This document shows positions 51,588 through 60,388 of a DNA stretch of 64,000 nt, one piece after another. The DNA is from Terrimonas_A sp036262095 (GTDB taxonomy: Bacteria; Bacteroidota; Bacteroidia; Chitinophagales; Chitinophagaceae): assembly GCA_036262095.1 (NCBI GenBank), contig DATAJQ010000097.1, positions 1 through 64,000 of the forward strand, written 5' to 3'. Position 1 is the first letter of the stretch. Every line of letters begins with the position of its first letter. Position numbers and translations under genes: made by a program. The notes beneath the pieces were generated by a model. It was given only the letters and a program-made list of their open reading frames with translations. It was not told the origin of the DNA and made no database searches.

Positions 51588-52547
51588 CTATTTGCTTTCA
51601 GCCCCTTTATTGGTTTGATCAAGTGCTGCTTTGAATCCTTTTGCCAGTTTTTCAGCCGGCCCTACTCCCCAGTAATGGAGGAAAAATATCCGGGGACTTT
51701 CATGTATCATATGGTTATGAACGGCTACTACTTCAATACCGTTCTGGATCAATGTTTTTATCACAGGTTCCACTTCATTTTCCAACATGGCAAAGTCGCC
51801 GGCTACTGCGGCCCGGTCAGGGGTCCCCTGCCAGGCAGCCCAGGTGTTAAAACCGGCAAAACTGCTTACAGGTATGCCATGCTCCTGCAATTTTACATCC
51901 GGCCGGCCAATAGTATATTTATATACGCCTTTGTTTAATTCACCCTTATAGCCAATAATAGAATCCAACAGTGGAATACGGATAGTATTGATCACACTAT
52001 CAGCTTTGCCGGCTTTGGGGTCTTTCCTCCTGACTTCCGCCACTTTATTAAAAATGGCTTTTACTCCTGTGGCTAATTGATCAACTTTCCCTTTTCCATC
52101 AATATGCATATACATTACATTCGGATGGCTGCGTACAAAATGGTTGTGAATGGCACTGATAGTAAAGCCCTGGCTGATCACTTCTTGTTGCACAGGCGCA
52201 AGATCGGTTTCTGTTACAACAATATCACCCATTACCATTGCGCTGTCTTTACAGGGAGTAAAGGCCGCCCAACTACCCAGGCCCATCGGCGGAATGATTT
52301 TAAATCCATCTACTACTATGTTAAGATCGTTTTGGGGAACGGTAATTTTGTACTCGCCATTTTTGTCCACGCCCTTCATAGCGGTGATCTGTTCAATTTT
52401 TGCAATGTCGAGCTTACTGCTTCCAGGGGGGCAGGAGATCGTGCCCTTTTTCATTTCATTGTCTGTAGTATCCCGGCCACTTCCTGATTGATTGCAGGAA
52501 ATCATAAATATAGCTAAGGCGGGCATTGAGATGAAAAGACGGTTCAT
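51588..52547 (-). CDS. DUF1259 (LppY/LpqO family) secreted protein, two repeats
   Basis: This is a 319-residue protein; signal peptide with possible lipobox (I-S-C, Cys18). It has two tandem DUF1259 domains, about 42-165 and 185-310. Each has W-A-A-F or W-A-A-W, then M-V-M-G-D / A-V-A-G-D-F, and the H-N-H block: S-A-I-H-N-H-F-V in the first and V-A-V-H-N-H-M-I in the second, probably a metal site, ending in Y-M-H-I-D-G or F-L-H-Y-W-G. Function of LppY/LpqO proteins is unknown; envelope localisation is likely. Confidence 0.82.
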   Translation of the reverse strand: MNRLFISMPALAIFMISCNQSGSGRDTTDNEMKKGTISCPPGSSKLDIAKIEQITAMKGVDKNGEYKITVPQNDLNIVVDGFKIIPPMGLGSWAAFTPCKDSAMVMGDIVVTETDLAPVQQEVISQGFTISAIHNHFVRSHPNVMYMHIDGKGKVDQLATGVKAIFNKVAEVRRKDPKAGKADSVINTIRIPLLDSIIGYKGELNKGVYKYTIGRPDVKLQEHGIPVSSFAGFNTWAAWQGTPDRAAVAGDFAMLENEVEPVIKTLIQNGIEVVAVHNHMIHESPRIFFLHYWGVGPAEKLAKGFKAALDQTNKGAESK

Positions 52548-52785
52548 ATTTAGAGATGTTTATTCATTGATCGTAAATGTTTCCTGGCCTTTATCAGCGG
52601 CTCTTACAATGCTAATCTAACCAGTAAGTTTGAATGAATTCTGAAGTTTATGTGCAGCAGGAAGTCCTTTGTTTTAATAGGGACGAATATTGCAAAGCGA
52701 TCAGATTTCCGGACTTTGGACATAAAATGTATATTTAATGAATTGTGTTCATTTCATAGGCCTTCATTCTACAATCTTACAAGCC

Positions 52786-53508
52786 ATGCCTTCAACCGGA
52801 ACAATCAGGGGAATTTCTTTCTTTATGAGCATTGGTTTAGTGGGTTTTTTTGCTGTATTTGTAGGCTTTGGGAAAACCCTGCCGCCAGCTATCCGTGATG
52901 AAAGAACTCCTATTTCAATCTATATCCATGGTGCTTTTGCTTTTTGCTGGTTATGCCTGTTTTTTATCCAGGCAACTTTAATAAGATACAACAATTTCCG
53001 GTTGCATAAAGCTCTCGGGATCTTCGGAGCTTTTATTGCAATTGGCACTGCTTTAACCATGTTGCCGGCAGGTGTATACCAGGTGCAGAAAGACCTGGAT
53101 AAAGGTTTGGGTGAAGCTTCTTATTCAAACATAGTTGGTGTGGTTACCAATGCCACCATATTTCTTGCGATCGTTATTGCTGGTATCCTTAATCGGAAAA
53201 ACCCGCCAGTGCATAAACGGTTAATGCTTTTGGCAACTATTTTAGTGTTATGGGTAGCCTGGTTCCGGTTCCGTCATTATTTCCCTTCAGTGCCAAGACC
53301 TGATATCTGGTTTGGTTTAGTATTGTCCAATAGCCTTATCATCGTCTCCTGGATATGGGACAGATCTGTAAATGGAAGATTGCATCCTGTACTGGGTTGG
53401 GTTGGGGCATTTATTATTGCGGAGCAGACTTTTGAAGTAATCATGTTCGACAGTCCCGCATGGCGTTTAGTTGGGAAAGGAATTTTTGATCTTTTAGCCA
53501 TTAAATAA
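52786..53508 (+). CDS. Multi-pass membrane protein of unknown function
   Basis: This is a 240-residue protein from ATG 52786 (an in-frame ATG at 52738 would add 16 residues that do not look membrane-like). Six or seven hydrophobic segments are visible, near 10-28, 42-62, 74-92, 115-135, 146-165, 172-190 and 200-220. A His in I-H-G-A-F-A-F and R-L-H-K-A-L-G-I in the next segment resemble heme-b or DUF2306-like proteins, but I cannot assign it. It is encoded on its own. Confidence 0.6.
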   Translation: MPSTGTIRGISFFMSIGLVGFFAVFVGFGKTLPPAIRDERTPISIYIHGAFAFCWLCLFFIQATLIRYNNFRLHKALGIFGAFIAIGTALTMLPAGVYQVQKDLDKGLGEASYSNIVGVVTNATIFLAIVIAGILNRKNPPVHKRLMLLATILVLWVAWFRFRHYFPSVPRPDIWFGLVLSNSLIIVSWIWDRSVNGRLHPVLGWVGAFIIAEQTFEVIMFDSPAWRLVGKGIFDLLAIK

Positions 53509-53824
53509 ATTGATTGTTGGGTATTTCCAGCAGGTTGATCTAACGTGTTTTCACGGATTAAAATGGGGCTAAAAAACGGTTGAAAAAATGCCATATGTGT
53601 TATAAACTTGTTCTGCTTTATAAAAAATCACTCTCGGAAAATTTTAATACCGGCTACAAACTTCATACCTCCAGAACTGCGCAGATAGGTGATCAGTATA
53701 ATCCCATTGCTGCGCCATAACAATGATCATTTTTTGCTCGAATCGAAGATCACCGTATCTGAAGAAAATCGGGGAATTTCCGAAACCCCATTTGAAAAAG
53801 TAGGAGCATTTTAAACCATCCAAC
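53509..53824. other. Intergenic gap without supported gene
   Basis: This 316-bp gap precedes the small peptide gene. It has no terminator hairpin and no clear promoter; an 83-codon minus-strand frame crossing it runs into the 53825 gene and has poor protein character. Confidence 0.4.
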
Positions 53825-54109
53825 ATGAAAAAATTAATGTTCAGCCTGTTGGCTATTGCCATTGTAGCAGGGGTAAGTGCGTTCACTTTGAACAAACCCG
53901 GTCAGGTTAAAAAGCCGGTAGATGCTGCTATCTACTATCAAACGACAGAAGGTTTCTATGTACGGACCAATCCGGAAACAAATTGCCAATTGCCTTCCGA
54001 CAATCCATGTGAGGTATATTTTTTACATGATCCGGGCGTTCCCTCTTTTTACATTAGCAGCCCTCCCGCGCCCTATACCGGATCGGGAGTTTGCGGAAGA
54101 CGTGAATGA
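53825..54109 (+). CDS. Small DUF6520-like secreted peptide
   Basis: This is a 94-residue protein with a strong signal peptide (M-K-K-L-M-F-S-L-L-A-I-A-I-V-A-G-V-S-A-F), then a short mature part with Y-Y-Q-T-T-E-G-F-Y, T-N-C-Q-L-P and a final C-G-R-R-E. Three Cys. The signal plus Ser/Thr/Cys-rich tail fits the DUF6520-type small secreted proteins abundant in Chitinophagaceae and Flavobacteriia. Function unknown; some are in operons with TonB-like or bacteriocin-related genes, but here it is followed by a terminator and stands alone. Confidence 0.6.
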   Translation: MKKLMFSLLAIAIVAGVSAFTLNKPGQVKKPVDAAIYYQTTEGFYVRTNPETNCQLPSDNPCEVYFLHDPGVPSFYISSPPAPYTGSGVCGRRE

Positions 54110-54118
54110 TCCTGTTTT

Positions 54119-54154
54119 TATAAAGGCCGTTGTATTCACATAACGGCCTTTATA
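54119..54154. terminator. Bidirectional terminator between small peptide gene and sulfatase gene
   Basis: TATAAAGGCCGTT and AACGGCCTTTATA form a perfect 13-bp stem with a 10-nt loop, 9 bp after the stop at 54109 and 5 bp from the end of the converging sulfatase gene. Confidence 0.8.
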
Positions 54155-54159
54155 ATTTA

Positions 54160-55665
54160 TTAGTTTTTTACGTTAACCTTTGGATCTATAAACTCCCATT
54201 CCATTATATGAGGATGCTGGTGTTCCCTCTTTTGTATCTCCTCAAATTTCTTTACAATTTCGGGATATTGTGTAGCGATATCGGTTGCTTCATTCCTGTC
54301 TGCTGCAAGATTATATAACTGCCAGAGAGCGTTGGGGTTTTTTCTTACATCCGTCCGCACCCCTTTCCAATCGCCCATGCGTATCGCGATCTGTCCGCCT
54401 TTCTCAGGATATTCAAAATAGAGATATTCATGCCTCTTTTGTGTAGCATGGTTGCCTTTTAGTTCCTGTAAAAATGAAATACCATCGGTTTTATTCGGAA
54501 TAGTCTGCCTGGTCAGTTCTGCCAGTGTAGCCAGCAGATCGTATTGCGCGGAAACAAGGTTGCTGGTTTTTCCTGCAGGAATGATACCCGGCCAGCGTGC
54601 AATAAAGGGCTCGCGGACCCCTCCTTCGTATAAATCCATTTTTAACCCGCGCAAGCCACCTGCACTGTTGAAAAACTTGGTGTTGACACTCCCATTGAAT
54701 GTAGCTCCATTATCACTTGAAAACATGATAATAGTATTATTGTCTAATCCCAGTTGCTTTATCTTTTCCATAATAATACCAACCTGCACATCGAGATAGG
54801 TGATCATGGCCGCATAAGCTGACATGGGGTACTTGTGAGAGGCATAACCCAGTTGCCCATAATACGGCCTTTCATCAAACTGCCCGATATATTGTTGAAC
54901 AAGTTCATCGGGCACCTGCAACGACAAATGCGGAAGAGTATAGGGCAGGTATAAAAAGAAAGGTTTTTGTTTGTTCCGGTCAATAAACCCAAGCGCTTTT
55001 TCTGTCATTTTTGTAATAGCATAATCCCTGCCTTTGTAATAATCGAAATCAGCATCCGTAGCTTTTGTTGAATCCAGGCGCTGGTGAACATTGATAACAG
55101 GATTGTTCAATGTATCCCATTTGTCATTTTCCCAGAGATGTGTGGGGTAAAAATTATGTGCCTGTTTCTGATCAAGGACGCTGTAGTAATAATCAAAACC
55201 CTGCAATAAGGGACTGCCAGTCGTACCCGGCATACCCAATCCCCATTTGCCAGCCATGCCTGTTGTGTAGCCGGCGTTCTTCAACATTTCCGGTAATGTA
55301 AATACCCCTTCGGGTAAAGGCATTTGCCCTCCCTCTTCCTCATCTTTAAATCCACCCAACTCATAATTACCGCGGATATAGGAATGACCACCGTGTTTTC
55401 CGGTCATCAGCATCGCCCTGGCGGGGGCGCATACAGGCGAGCTGGCATAATGTTGGGTGAATCGCATGCCTTCTTTCGCCATACGATCAAGATTGGGCGT
55501 CTTTATTTTTTGCTGTCCATAGCAGCCCAGTTCGCCATAGCCCAGATCATCAGCGTAAATAAGAATGACGTTGGGGCTACTGCCTGCTTGCTTTGTTGAC
55601 TTTACCTGCGCATATAATAAAAGGGAAAATATCAGGGCACCTACTAGAAAGAGACATTTTTTCAT
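54160..55665 (-). CDS. Type I sulfatase (arylsulfatase family)
   Basis: This is a 501-residue secreted protein from ATG 55665 (M-K-K-C-L-F-L); an in-frame start at 55692 is less likely. Signal ends L-Y-A-Q. I-Y-A-D-D-L-G-Y-G gives two calcium Asp (39 and 40). The formylglycine motif is C-A-P-A-R at Cys79-Arg83 (C-x-P-x-R), so a Cys-type enzyme needing an aerobic FGE or anSME, neither of which lies in this window. G-K-W-G-L-G, T-L-P-H-L-S and S-S-D-N-G-A complete the active site. It removes sulfate from a carbohydrate or aryl ester outside the cytoplasm. It lies 35 bp downstream of the HEAT-like gene. Confidence 0.9.
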   Translation of the reverse strand: MKKCLFLVGALIFSLLLYAQVKSTKQAGSSPNVILIYADDLGYGELGCYGQQKIKTPNLDRMAKEGMRFTQHYASSPVCAPARAMLMTGKHGGHSYIRGNYELGGFKDEEEGGQMPLPEGVFTLPEMLKNAGYTTGMAGKWGLGMPGTTGSPLLQGFDYYYSVLDQKQAHNFYPTHLWENDKWDTLNNPVINVHQRLDSTKATDADFDYYKGRDYAITKMTEKALGFIDRNKQKPFFLYLPYTLPHLSLQVPDELVQQYIGQFDERPYYGQLGYASHKYPMSAYAAMITYLDVQVGIIMEKIKQLGLDNNTIIMFSSDNGATFNGSVNTKFFNSAGGLRGLKMDLYEGGVREPFIARWPGIIPAGKTSNLVSAQYDLLATLAELTRQTIPNKTDGISFLQELKGNHATQKRHEYLYFEYPEKGGQIAIRMGDWKGVRTDVRKNPNALWQLYNLAADRNEATDIATQYPEIVKKFEEIQKREHQHPHIMEWEFIDPKVNVKN

Positions 55666-55700
55666 ACTGCTGTTTTTGAAGTTGATGGGCATGTACTTGT

Positions 55701-56330
55701 TTATTTCCCACCTGCCTTTTTGATAACCTTCTCCACTCTTTTCCGCTTACTTTCTTTATCTATCTCATCAAGCCGTGAATTAAGCGTTTGAATAAATTTC
55801 TTCCTGTTCTTATCATTAAGAATGTCTACTGCCTTTTCTGCATACATGGGCAGTTGGTTGACCGGGCTTTGCAGGAGCTGCTCATTGAGCAATGCAAATG
55901 CATCATCAGCATATTGCTTTAATGCGCACAGGCTGATCAGGATATTCACTGCATGGTCTTTTGTGATCACCGACCCTTTATCCGCCGCATCAACGATTTT
56001 TGAAATGGAAGAAAAGATAGCCCTGGGGTTTTCAGGCGTTATAGTGTTCAATGCGGTCATTGCGCCCCATTGCAGCCGGTTGTTTTTGTGATCGAGTAAC
56101 GCAAGGAATTCTTTGTAATAAGAAGAGATCAAAGAAGGGTTGATGGCACCTGTTTCGTAGAGAACTTTTATGCAATCGTTCTGGATGTCTTTGTTCCTAC
56201 TGGAAAGATTGTCTACCAGTTCCTGAACGGCATTTTTATCTTTTTTGGCAGCAATTTGTTTTGCCAGTTCCTGGTTTGGTAGTTCATCTCTGCGGTTGAG
56301 GGAAGAAGCAAGCCTGGTTAGCACACTCAT
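55701..56330 (-). CDS. HEAT-repeat-like cytoplasmic protein
   Basis: This is a 209-residue all-helical protein with no signal peptide. Helix pairs repeat about every 38 residues (for example A-V-Q-E-L-V-D-N-L-S, E-F-L-A-L-L-D-H-K-N-N-R-L-Q-W-G-A-M, D-H-A-V-N-I-L-I-S-L), in the style of ARM/HEAT scaffolds. C-terminus is basic (K-R-K-R-V-E-K-V-I-K-K-A-G-G-K). It probably mediates protein contacts. It precedes the sulfatase by 35 bp, so they may be one transcript; I see no functional link. Confidence 0.6.
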   Translation of the reverse strand: MSVLTRLASSLNRRDELPNQELAKQIAAKKDKNAVQELVDNLSSRNKDIQNDCIKVLYETGAINPSLISSYYKEFLALLDHKNNRLQWGAMTALNTITPENPRAIFSSISKIVDAADKGSVITKDHAVNILISLCALKQYADDAFALLNEQLLQSPVNQLPMYAEKAVDILNDKNRKKFIQTLNSRLDEIDKESKRKRVEKVIKKAGGK

Positions 56331-56524
56331 TGATTGAATGTTTGATAAGGGTGTTTTTTGATAAGAGTTCTGTAAATGGGAAGTTAATGCATATTTCTGA
56401 TCAAAACATTTGATGCAGAGGCATCTTGTATATATAAATCCGGCTTCTTTTTACTCAGATCATCTCCTTCTGTATTTTTGCGTAAGAAGCGGTTCAATCT
56501 CTTCACACAAAATCATAACCCGGC

Positions 56525-57760
56525 TTGAAAAACGTACAATTGGGATTGAAGGAGAACTGGAAGCAATTCAGTTTGCTTGTCGTCATCAATGCCTTTGTCG
56601 GAGGTATGGTGGGGCTGGAGAGAAGTATTCTTCCACAGATAGCCGAAGCTGAATTTCATATTGCTGCTAAAACGGCGATCCTTTCTTTTATTATCGTATT
56701 CGGGATCGTTAAAGCACTTACCAATTATTTTACTGGAACACTGGCCAATAAACTGGGAAGAAAGAATCTCCTGGTGATTGGTTGGCTCTTTGGTATTCCT
56801 GTCCCTTTTATACTGATGTATGCCGGGAACTGGAACTGGATCGTTGCTGCAAACATTTTGCTGGGCATTAACCAGGGTCTGGCATGGAGCAGTACTGTTG
56901 TAATGAAAATAGACCTGGTAGGGGAGAAGCAAAGGGGATTTGCAATGGGACTGAATGAGTTTGCCGGTTATGTAGCAGTGGCAGCGGTTGCATTTGCTAC
57001 CGGTTGGATAGCTGCTGAATATGGATTAAGACCGTATCCCTTTTATATTGGCATTGCTTTAACCATACTCGGATTGCTGGGCAGCCTGTTTTTGGTAAAA
57101 GATACCCGGCATCATGTCGCACATGAAACCACTACCAGCAACATTCCCAGGCTCAAAAAGATCTTTTGGGAAACGACCTGGGCGAATAAAAACCTCGGCT
57201 CAGTTACACAGGCAGGATTGATCAACAATCTGAATGATGCACTGACCTGGGGTCTGTTTCCCATCCTGCTGGCGTCAAAAGGATTCAGCATAGCTGCGAT
57301 CGGAATAATAACAGCCATTTATCCGGCTGTTTGGGGTATCGGGCAATTATTCACCGGGAAAATGGCCGATCATTATTGCAAAAAGGACCTGCTTTTTTGG
57401 GGAATGCTGCTGCAGGGCCTGGCATTGATTGCTTTGCTGTTTGCATCAACAATGGTCCATTTTATCACGCTTTCCTCTGTTCTTGGCTGGGGAACGGCCA
57501 TGGTGTACCCGACTTTCCTGGCAACAGTGGCCGAGCATACCCACCCTGCAGACAGGGCTGGAAGCATCGGCGTATTCCGCCTTTGGCGTGATATGGGATA
57601 TGCCATTGGGGCCATTCTTACAGGCGTTATTGCAGATGCTTTAGGCATTAATGCAGCTATTTTTATCATCGGGCTGCTTACTGTTTTTTCTTCCGGCATC
57701 ATTTATTTCAGGATGAAATGTGAGGATCTTTCCGGAGCGAAACTTTTTAAATGGATTTAG
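56525..57760 (+). CDS. MFS transporter with TTG start
   Basis: This is a 411-residue protein with 12 hydrophobic segments, first at about 14-32 and with R-K-N-L-L-V-I-G-W-L at the loop between TM2 and TM3. A TAA at 56516 and the absence of an ATG before residue 29 make TTG 56525 the best start, since it keeps the first helix intact. The G-M-V-G-L-E-R-S and G-L-N-E-F-A-G-Y-V-A-V segments, and N-D-A-L-T-W-G-L-F-P in the second half, resemble major-facilitator drug or sugar-phosphate porters. Substrate unknown. Divergent from the HEAT/sulfatase pair. Confidence 0.82.
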   Translation: MKNVQLGLKENWKQFSLLVVINAFVGGMVGLERSILPQIAEAEFHIAAKTAILSFIIVFGIVKALTNYFTGTLANKLGRKNLLVIGWLFGIPVPFILMYAGNWNWIVAANILLGINQGLAWSSTVVMKIDLVGEKQRGFAMGLNEFAGYVAVAAVAFATGWIAAEYGLRPYPFYIGIALTILGLLGSLFLVKDTRHHVAHETTTSNIPRLKKIFWETTWANKNLGSVTQAGLINNLNDALTWGLFPILLASKGFSIAAIGIITAIYPAVWGIGQLFTGKMADHYCKKDLLFWGMLLQGLALIALLFASTMVHFITLSSVLGWGTAMVYPTFLATVAEHTHPADRAGSIGVFRLWRDMGYAIGAILTGVIADALGINAAIFIIGLLTVFSSGIIYFRMKCEDLSGAKLFKWI

Positions 57761-57799
57761 GATACTTGTTCCCAAGCCAATCTTTAATATAACTTTTAT

Positions 57800-57826
57800 C
57801 TATCGGAATATAGAATCAATTGATAG
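57800..57826 (+). promoter_or_regulatory. katG: Palindromic motif upstream of katG
   Basis: CTATC...GATAG (57800-57804 and 57822-57826) encloses the 10-bp palindrome ATCAATTGAT (57815-57824) and an internal ATAG. The CTAT / ATAG words recall OxyR-type half-sites, but their spacing is not the standard one. It lies about 90 bp before the start codon. OxyR control of katG is expected from the family; this exact site is a guess. Confidence 0.25.
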
Positions 57827-57911
57827 CGATTATATGCCCGAAATCCTATTTTTATAATGCTTATGCCTACCGAGCCCGGCAACGTATCAATAGACTTAAA
57901 AAACTTATTAA

Positions 57912-60188
57912 ATGGAAAAACAATCACAAGACATCAGCAAATGCCCCTTTCATAATGGCAGCTTAAAAAGCAATGTTGGTGGAAGCGGCACCAGGAATAA
58001 TTATTGGTGGCCCAATCAGTTAAAAGTGAACATTCTTCGTCAGAATTCATCCTTGTCAAACCCGATGGATAAGGATTTCAATTATGCCGAAGCTTTTAAA
58101 AGCCTTGACCTTGAAGCAGTGAAAAAAGACCTTCATGCACTTATGAAGGACTCGCAGGATTGGTGGCCGGCCGATTTCGGGCATTATGGCCCTTTATTTA
58201 TCCGCATGGCCTGGCATAGCGCCGGCACTTATCGTGTGGGTGATGGCCGCGGTGGTGCAGGTGCCGGGCAGCAACGTTTTGCTCCGCTCAATAGCTGGCC
58301 CGACAATGTGAGTCTCGATAAAGCCCGCAGGCTGCTCTGGCCGATCAAACAAAAATATGGCCGCAAGATTTCCTGGGCCGACCTGCTTATCCTTACAGGT
58401 AATGTGGCACTGGAATCAATGGGCTTCAAAACATTCGGCTTTGCCGGTGGAAGGGAAGATGTATGGGAGCCGGATGAAGCAGTATACTGGGGTTCAGAAA
58501 CCACCTGGTTGGGAGGTGATGTGCGATATGCTCAGGGTTCTGACGGTGTGGCCAAACAGCATGGCGTTGTCTCATCCGATGACAATGCCGATGGCAAACT
58601 TCATTCCCGCAATCTGGAAAATCCGCTGGCTGCTGTACAAATGGGTTTGATCTACGTAAACCCTGAAGGTCCTGATGGCAACCCCGACCCACTTGTGGCT
58701 GCCAAAGATATCCGCGATACATTCGGCCGCATGGCTATGAATGATGAAGAAACAGTGGCGCTGATCGCAGGTGGCCACAGCTTTGGCAAAACCCATGGCG
58801 CTGCTCCTGCAACGCATGTAGGTAAAGAACCGGAAGCTGCCGGTATGGAACAGCAGGGGCTGGGTTGGAGCAATAGTTATGGTTCAGGCAAAGGTGCAGA
58901 CACTATTACAAGCGGACTCGAAGTAACATGGACAAAAACGCCTACCCGCTGGAGCAACAACTTCTTTGAAAACCTTTTCGGCTTTGAATGGGAACTTTCT
59001 AAAAGCCCTGCAGGCGCACATCAGTGGGTAGCAAAAAATGCGGATAAGATCATTCCGGATGCATACGATGGTTCAAAAAAACACCTGCCTACCATGCTCA
59101 CTACTGACCTTTCTTTGAGGTTTGATCCGGTATATGAAAAAATATCCAGGCATTTCCTGGAAAATCCTGATGCGTTTGCAGATGCATTTGCACGGGCCTG
59201 GTTTAAATTAACGCACCGCGACATGGGTCCCCGCTCCCGTTACCTGGGGCCGGATGTGCCAGCAGAAGAACTGGTTTGGCAGGACCCTATCCCTGCAGTT
59301 GATCACAAATTGATAGATGAGAAAGATGCAGCAGCATTAAAAGCAAAAATACTGGAGTCCGGGTTGAGTGTGGCTGAACTGGTTTCCACCGCATGGGCTT
59401 CGGCTTCTACTTTCCGTGGCTCCGATAAACGCGGAGGTGCCAATGGAGCACGTGTCCGTCTGGCTCCCCAGAAATCCTGGCCGGTCAATAACCCGCAGCA
59501 ATTGCAAAAAGTATTGACTGCATTGGAAAAAATTCAAAAAGAATTTAACAGCACCCAGTCAGGCGGTAAAAAAGTTTCCCTGGCTGATCTCATTGTGCTG
59601 GCTGGCGATGCTGCTATAGAAAAAGCAGCAAAAGAAGCCGGGCATAAAGTTAATATTCCGTTTGCACCAGGCCGTATGGATGCTTCGCAGGAGCAGACTG
59701 ATGTTGATTCTGTCGGTCACCTCGAACCAATTGGCGATGGTTTCCGTAACTATCGCAAAGCAAGTATTCCTGCATCTACCGAAGAGCTGCTGATCGATAA
59801 AGCACAGTTGCTTACACTTACTGCTCCTGAAATGACGGTGCTGGTGGGTGGTATGCGTGTACTGGATACGAATTTCGACGGCTCTAAGAATGGAGTGTTC
59901 ACACAACGCCCGGGCAAACTGACCAATGATTTCTTTATAAACCTGCTCGATATGAATACTGCCTGGAAAGCTGCATCTGAAGACAGGGAATTGTATATCG
60001 GCAGTGACCGTGCTACCGGTCAGCCCAAATGGACAGGCAGCCGAGCAGATCTTGTGTTTGGTTCCAATGCTGAGCTGAGGGCTATTGCAGAAGTGTATGG
60101 AAGTGCAGATGCGCAGAGCAAATTTGTGAACGACTTTGTAGCCGCATGGAATAAAGTGATGAATCTGGACAGGTTTGATTTGAAATGA
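57912..60188 (+). CDS. katG: Catalase-peroxidase KatG
   Basis: This is a 758-residue bifunctional heme enzyme that breaks down hydrogen peroxide. First domain: distal site Arg98, Trp101 and His102 in R-M-A-W-H-S-A-G-T-Y-R; the Tyr of I-Y-V-N-P-E-G-P-D and the Met of R-M-A-M-N-D-E-E give the Met-Tyr-Trp crosslink with Trp101; proximal His289 in A-G-G-H-S-F-G-K-T-H-G. The second, heme-less peroxidase-like domain runs from about 440 (S-T-A-W-A-S-A-S-T-F-R). Full length. ATG at 57912 gives M-E-K-Q-S. A strong terminator follows. Confidence 0.97.
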   Translation: MEKQSQDISKCPFHNGSLKSNVGGSGTRNNYWWPNQLKVNILRQNSSLSNPMDKDFNYAEAFKSLDLEAVKKDLHALMKDSQDWWPADFGHYGPLFIRMAWHSAGTYRVGDGRGGAGAGQQRFAPLNSWPDNVSLDKARRLLWPIKQKYGRKISWADLLILTGNVALESMGFKTFGFAGGREDVWEPDEAVYWGSETTWLGGDVRYAQGSDGVAKQHGVVSSDDNADGKLHSRNLENPLAAVQMGLIYVNPEGPDGNPDPLVAAKDIRDTFGRMAMNDEETVALIAGGHSFGKTHGAAPATHVGKEPEAAGMEQQGLGWSNSYGSGKGADTITSGLEVTWTKTPTRWSNNFFENLFGFEWELSKSPAGAHQWVAKNADKIIPDAYDGSKKHLPTMLTTDLSLRFDPVYEKISRHFLENPDAFADAFARAWFKLTHRDMGPRSRYLGPDVPAEELVWQDPIPAVDHKLIDEKDAAALKAKILESGLSVAELVSTAWASASTFRGSDKRGGANGARVRLAPQKSWPVNNPQQLQKVLTALEKIQKEFNSTQSGGKKVSLADLIVLAGDAAIEKAAKEAGHKVNIPFAPGRMDASQEQTDVDSVGHLEPIGDGFRNYRKASIPASTEELLIDKAQLLTLTAPEMTVLVGGMRVLDTNFDGSKNGVFTQRPGKLTNDFFINLLDMNTAWKAASEDRELYIGSDRATGQPKWTGSRADLVFGSNAELRAIAEVYGSADAQSKFVNDFVAAWNKVMNLDRFDLK

Positions 60189-60198
60189 TAGTAATAAT

Positions 60199-60248
60199 GT
60201 TCTCCATAAAAAAAGACACCCACCTGGGTGTCTTTTTTTATGGAGAAC
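60199..60248. terminator. Strong terminator after katG
   Basis: A perfect inverted repeat with 23-nt arms: GTTCTCCAT, an A-tract, GACACCC, loop ACCT, GGGTGTC, a T-tract, ATGGAGAAC. It starts 11 bp after the katG stop and can work in both directions. Confidence 0.92.
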
Positions 60249-60388
60249 CAGATAACTGAATTATTTGCGGACAATCATTGTATCAAATTCGGACGGTTAT
60301 TGAAATATAAAATTCCAATCATCTGAAAATCAATATGGAGTAATGTGGTATCGTTTTAGTTGGCACTTCCCTGCCAAATCCGCTTCAG

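Noticed and set aside
53644..53895. 83-codon minus-strand frame before the sulfatase
   Set aside because: It runs antisense into the signal peptide of the small secreted protein gene and has no recognisable features.
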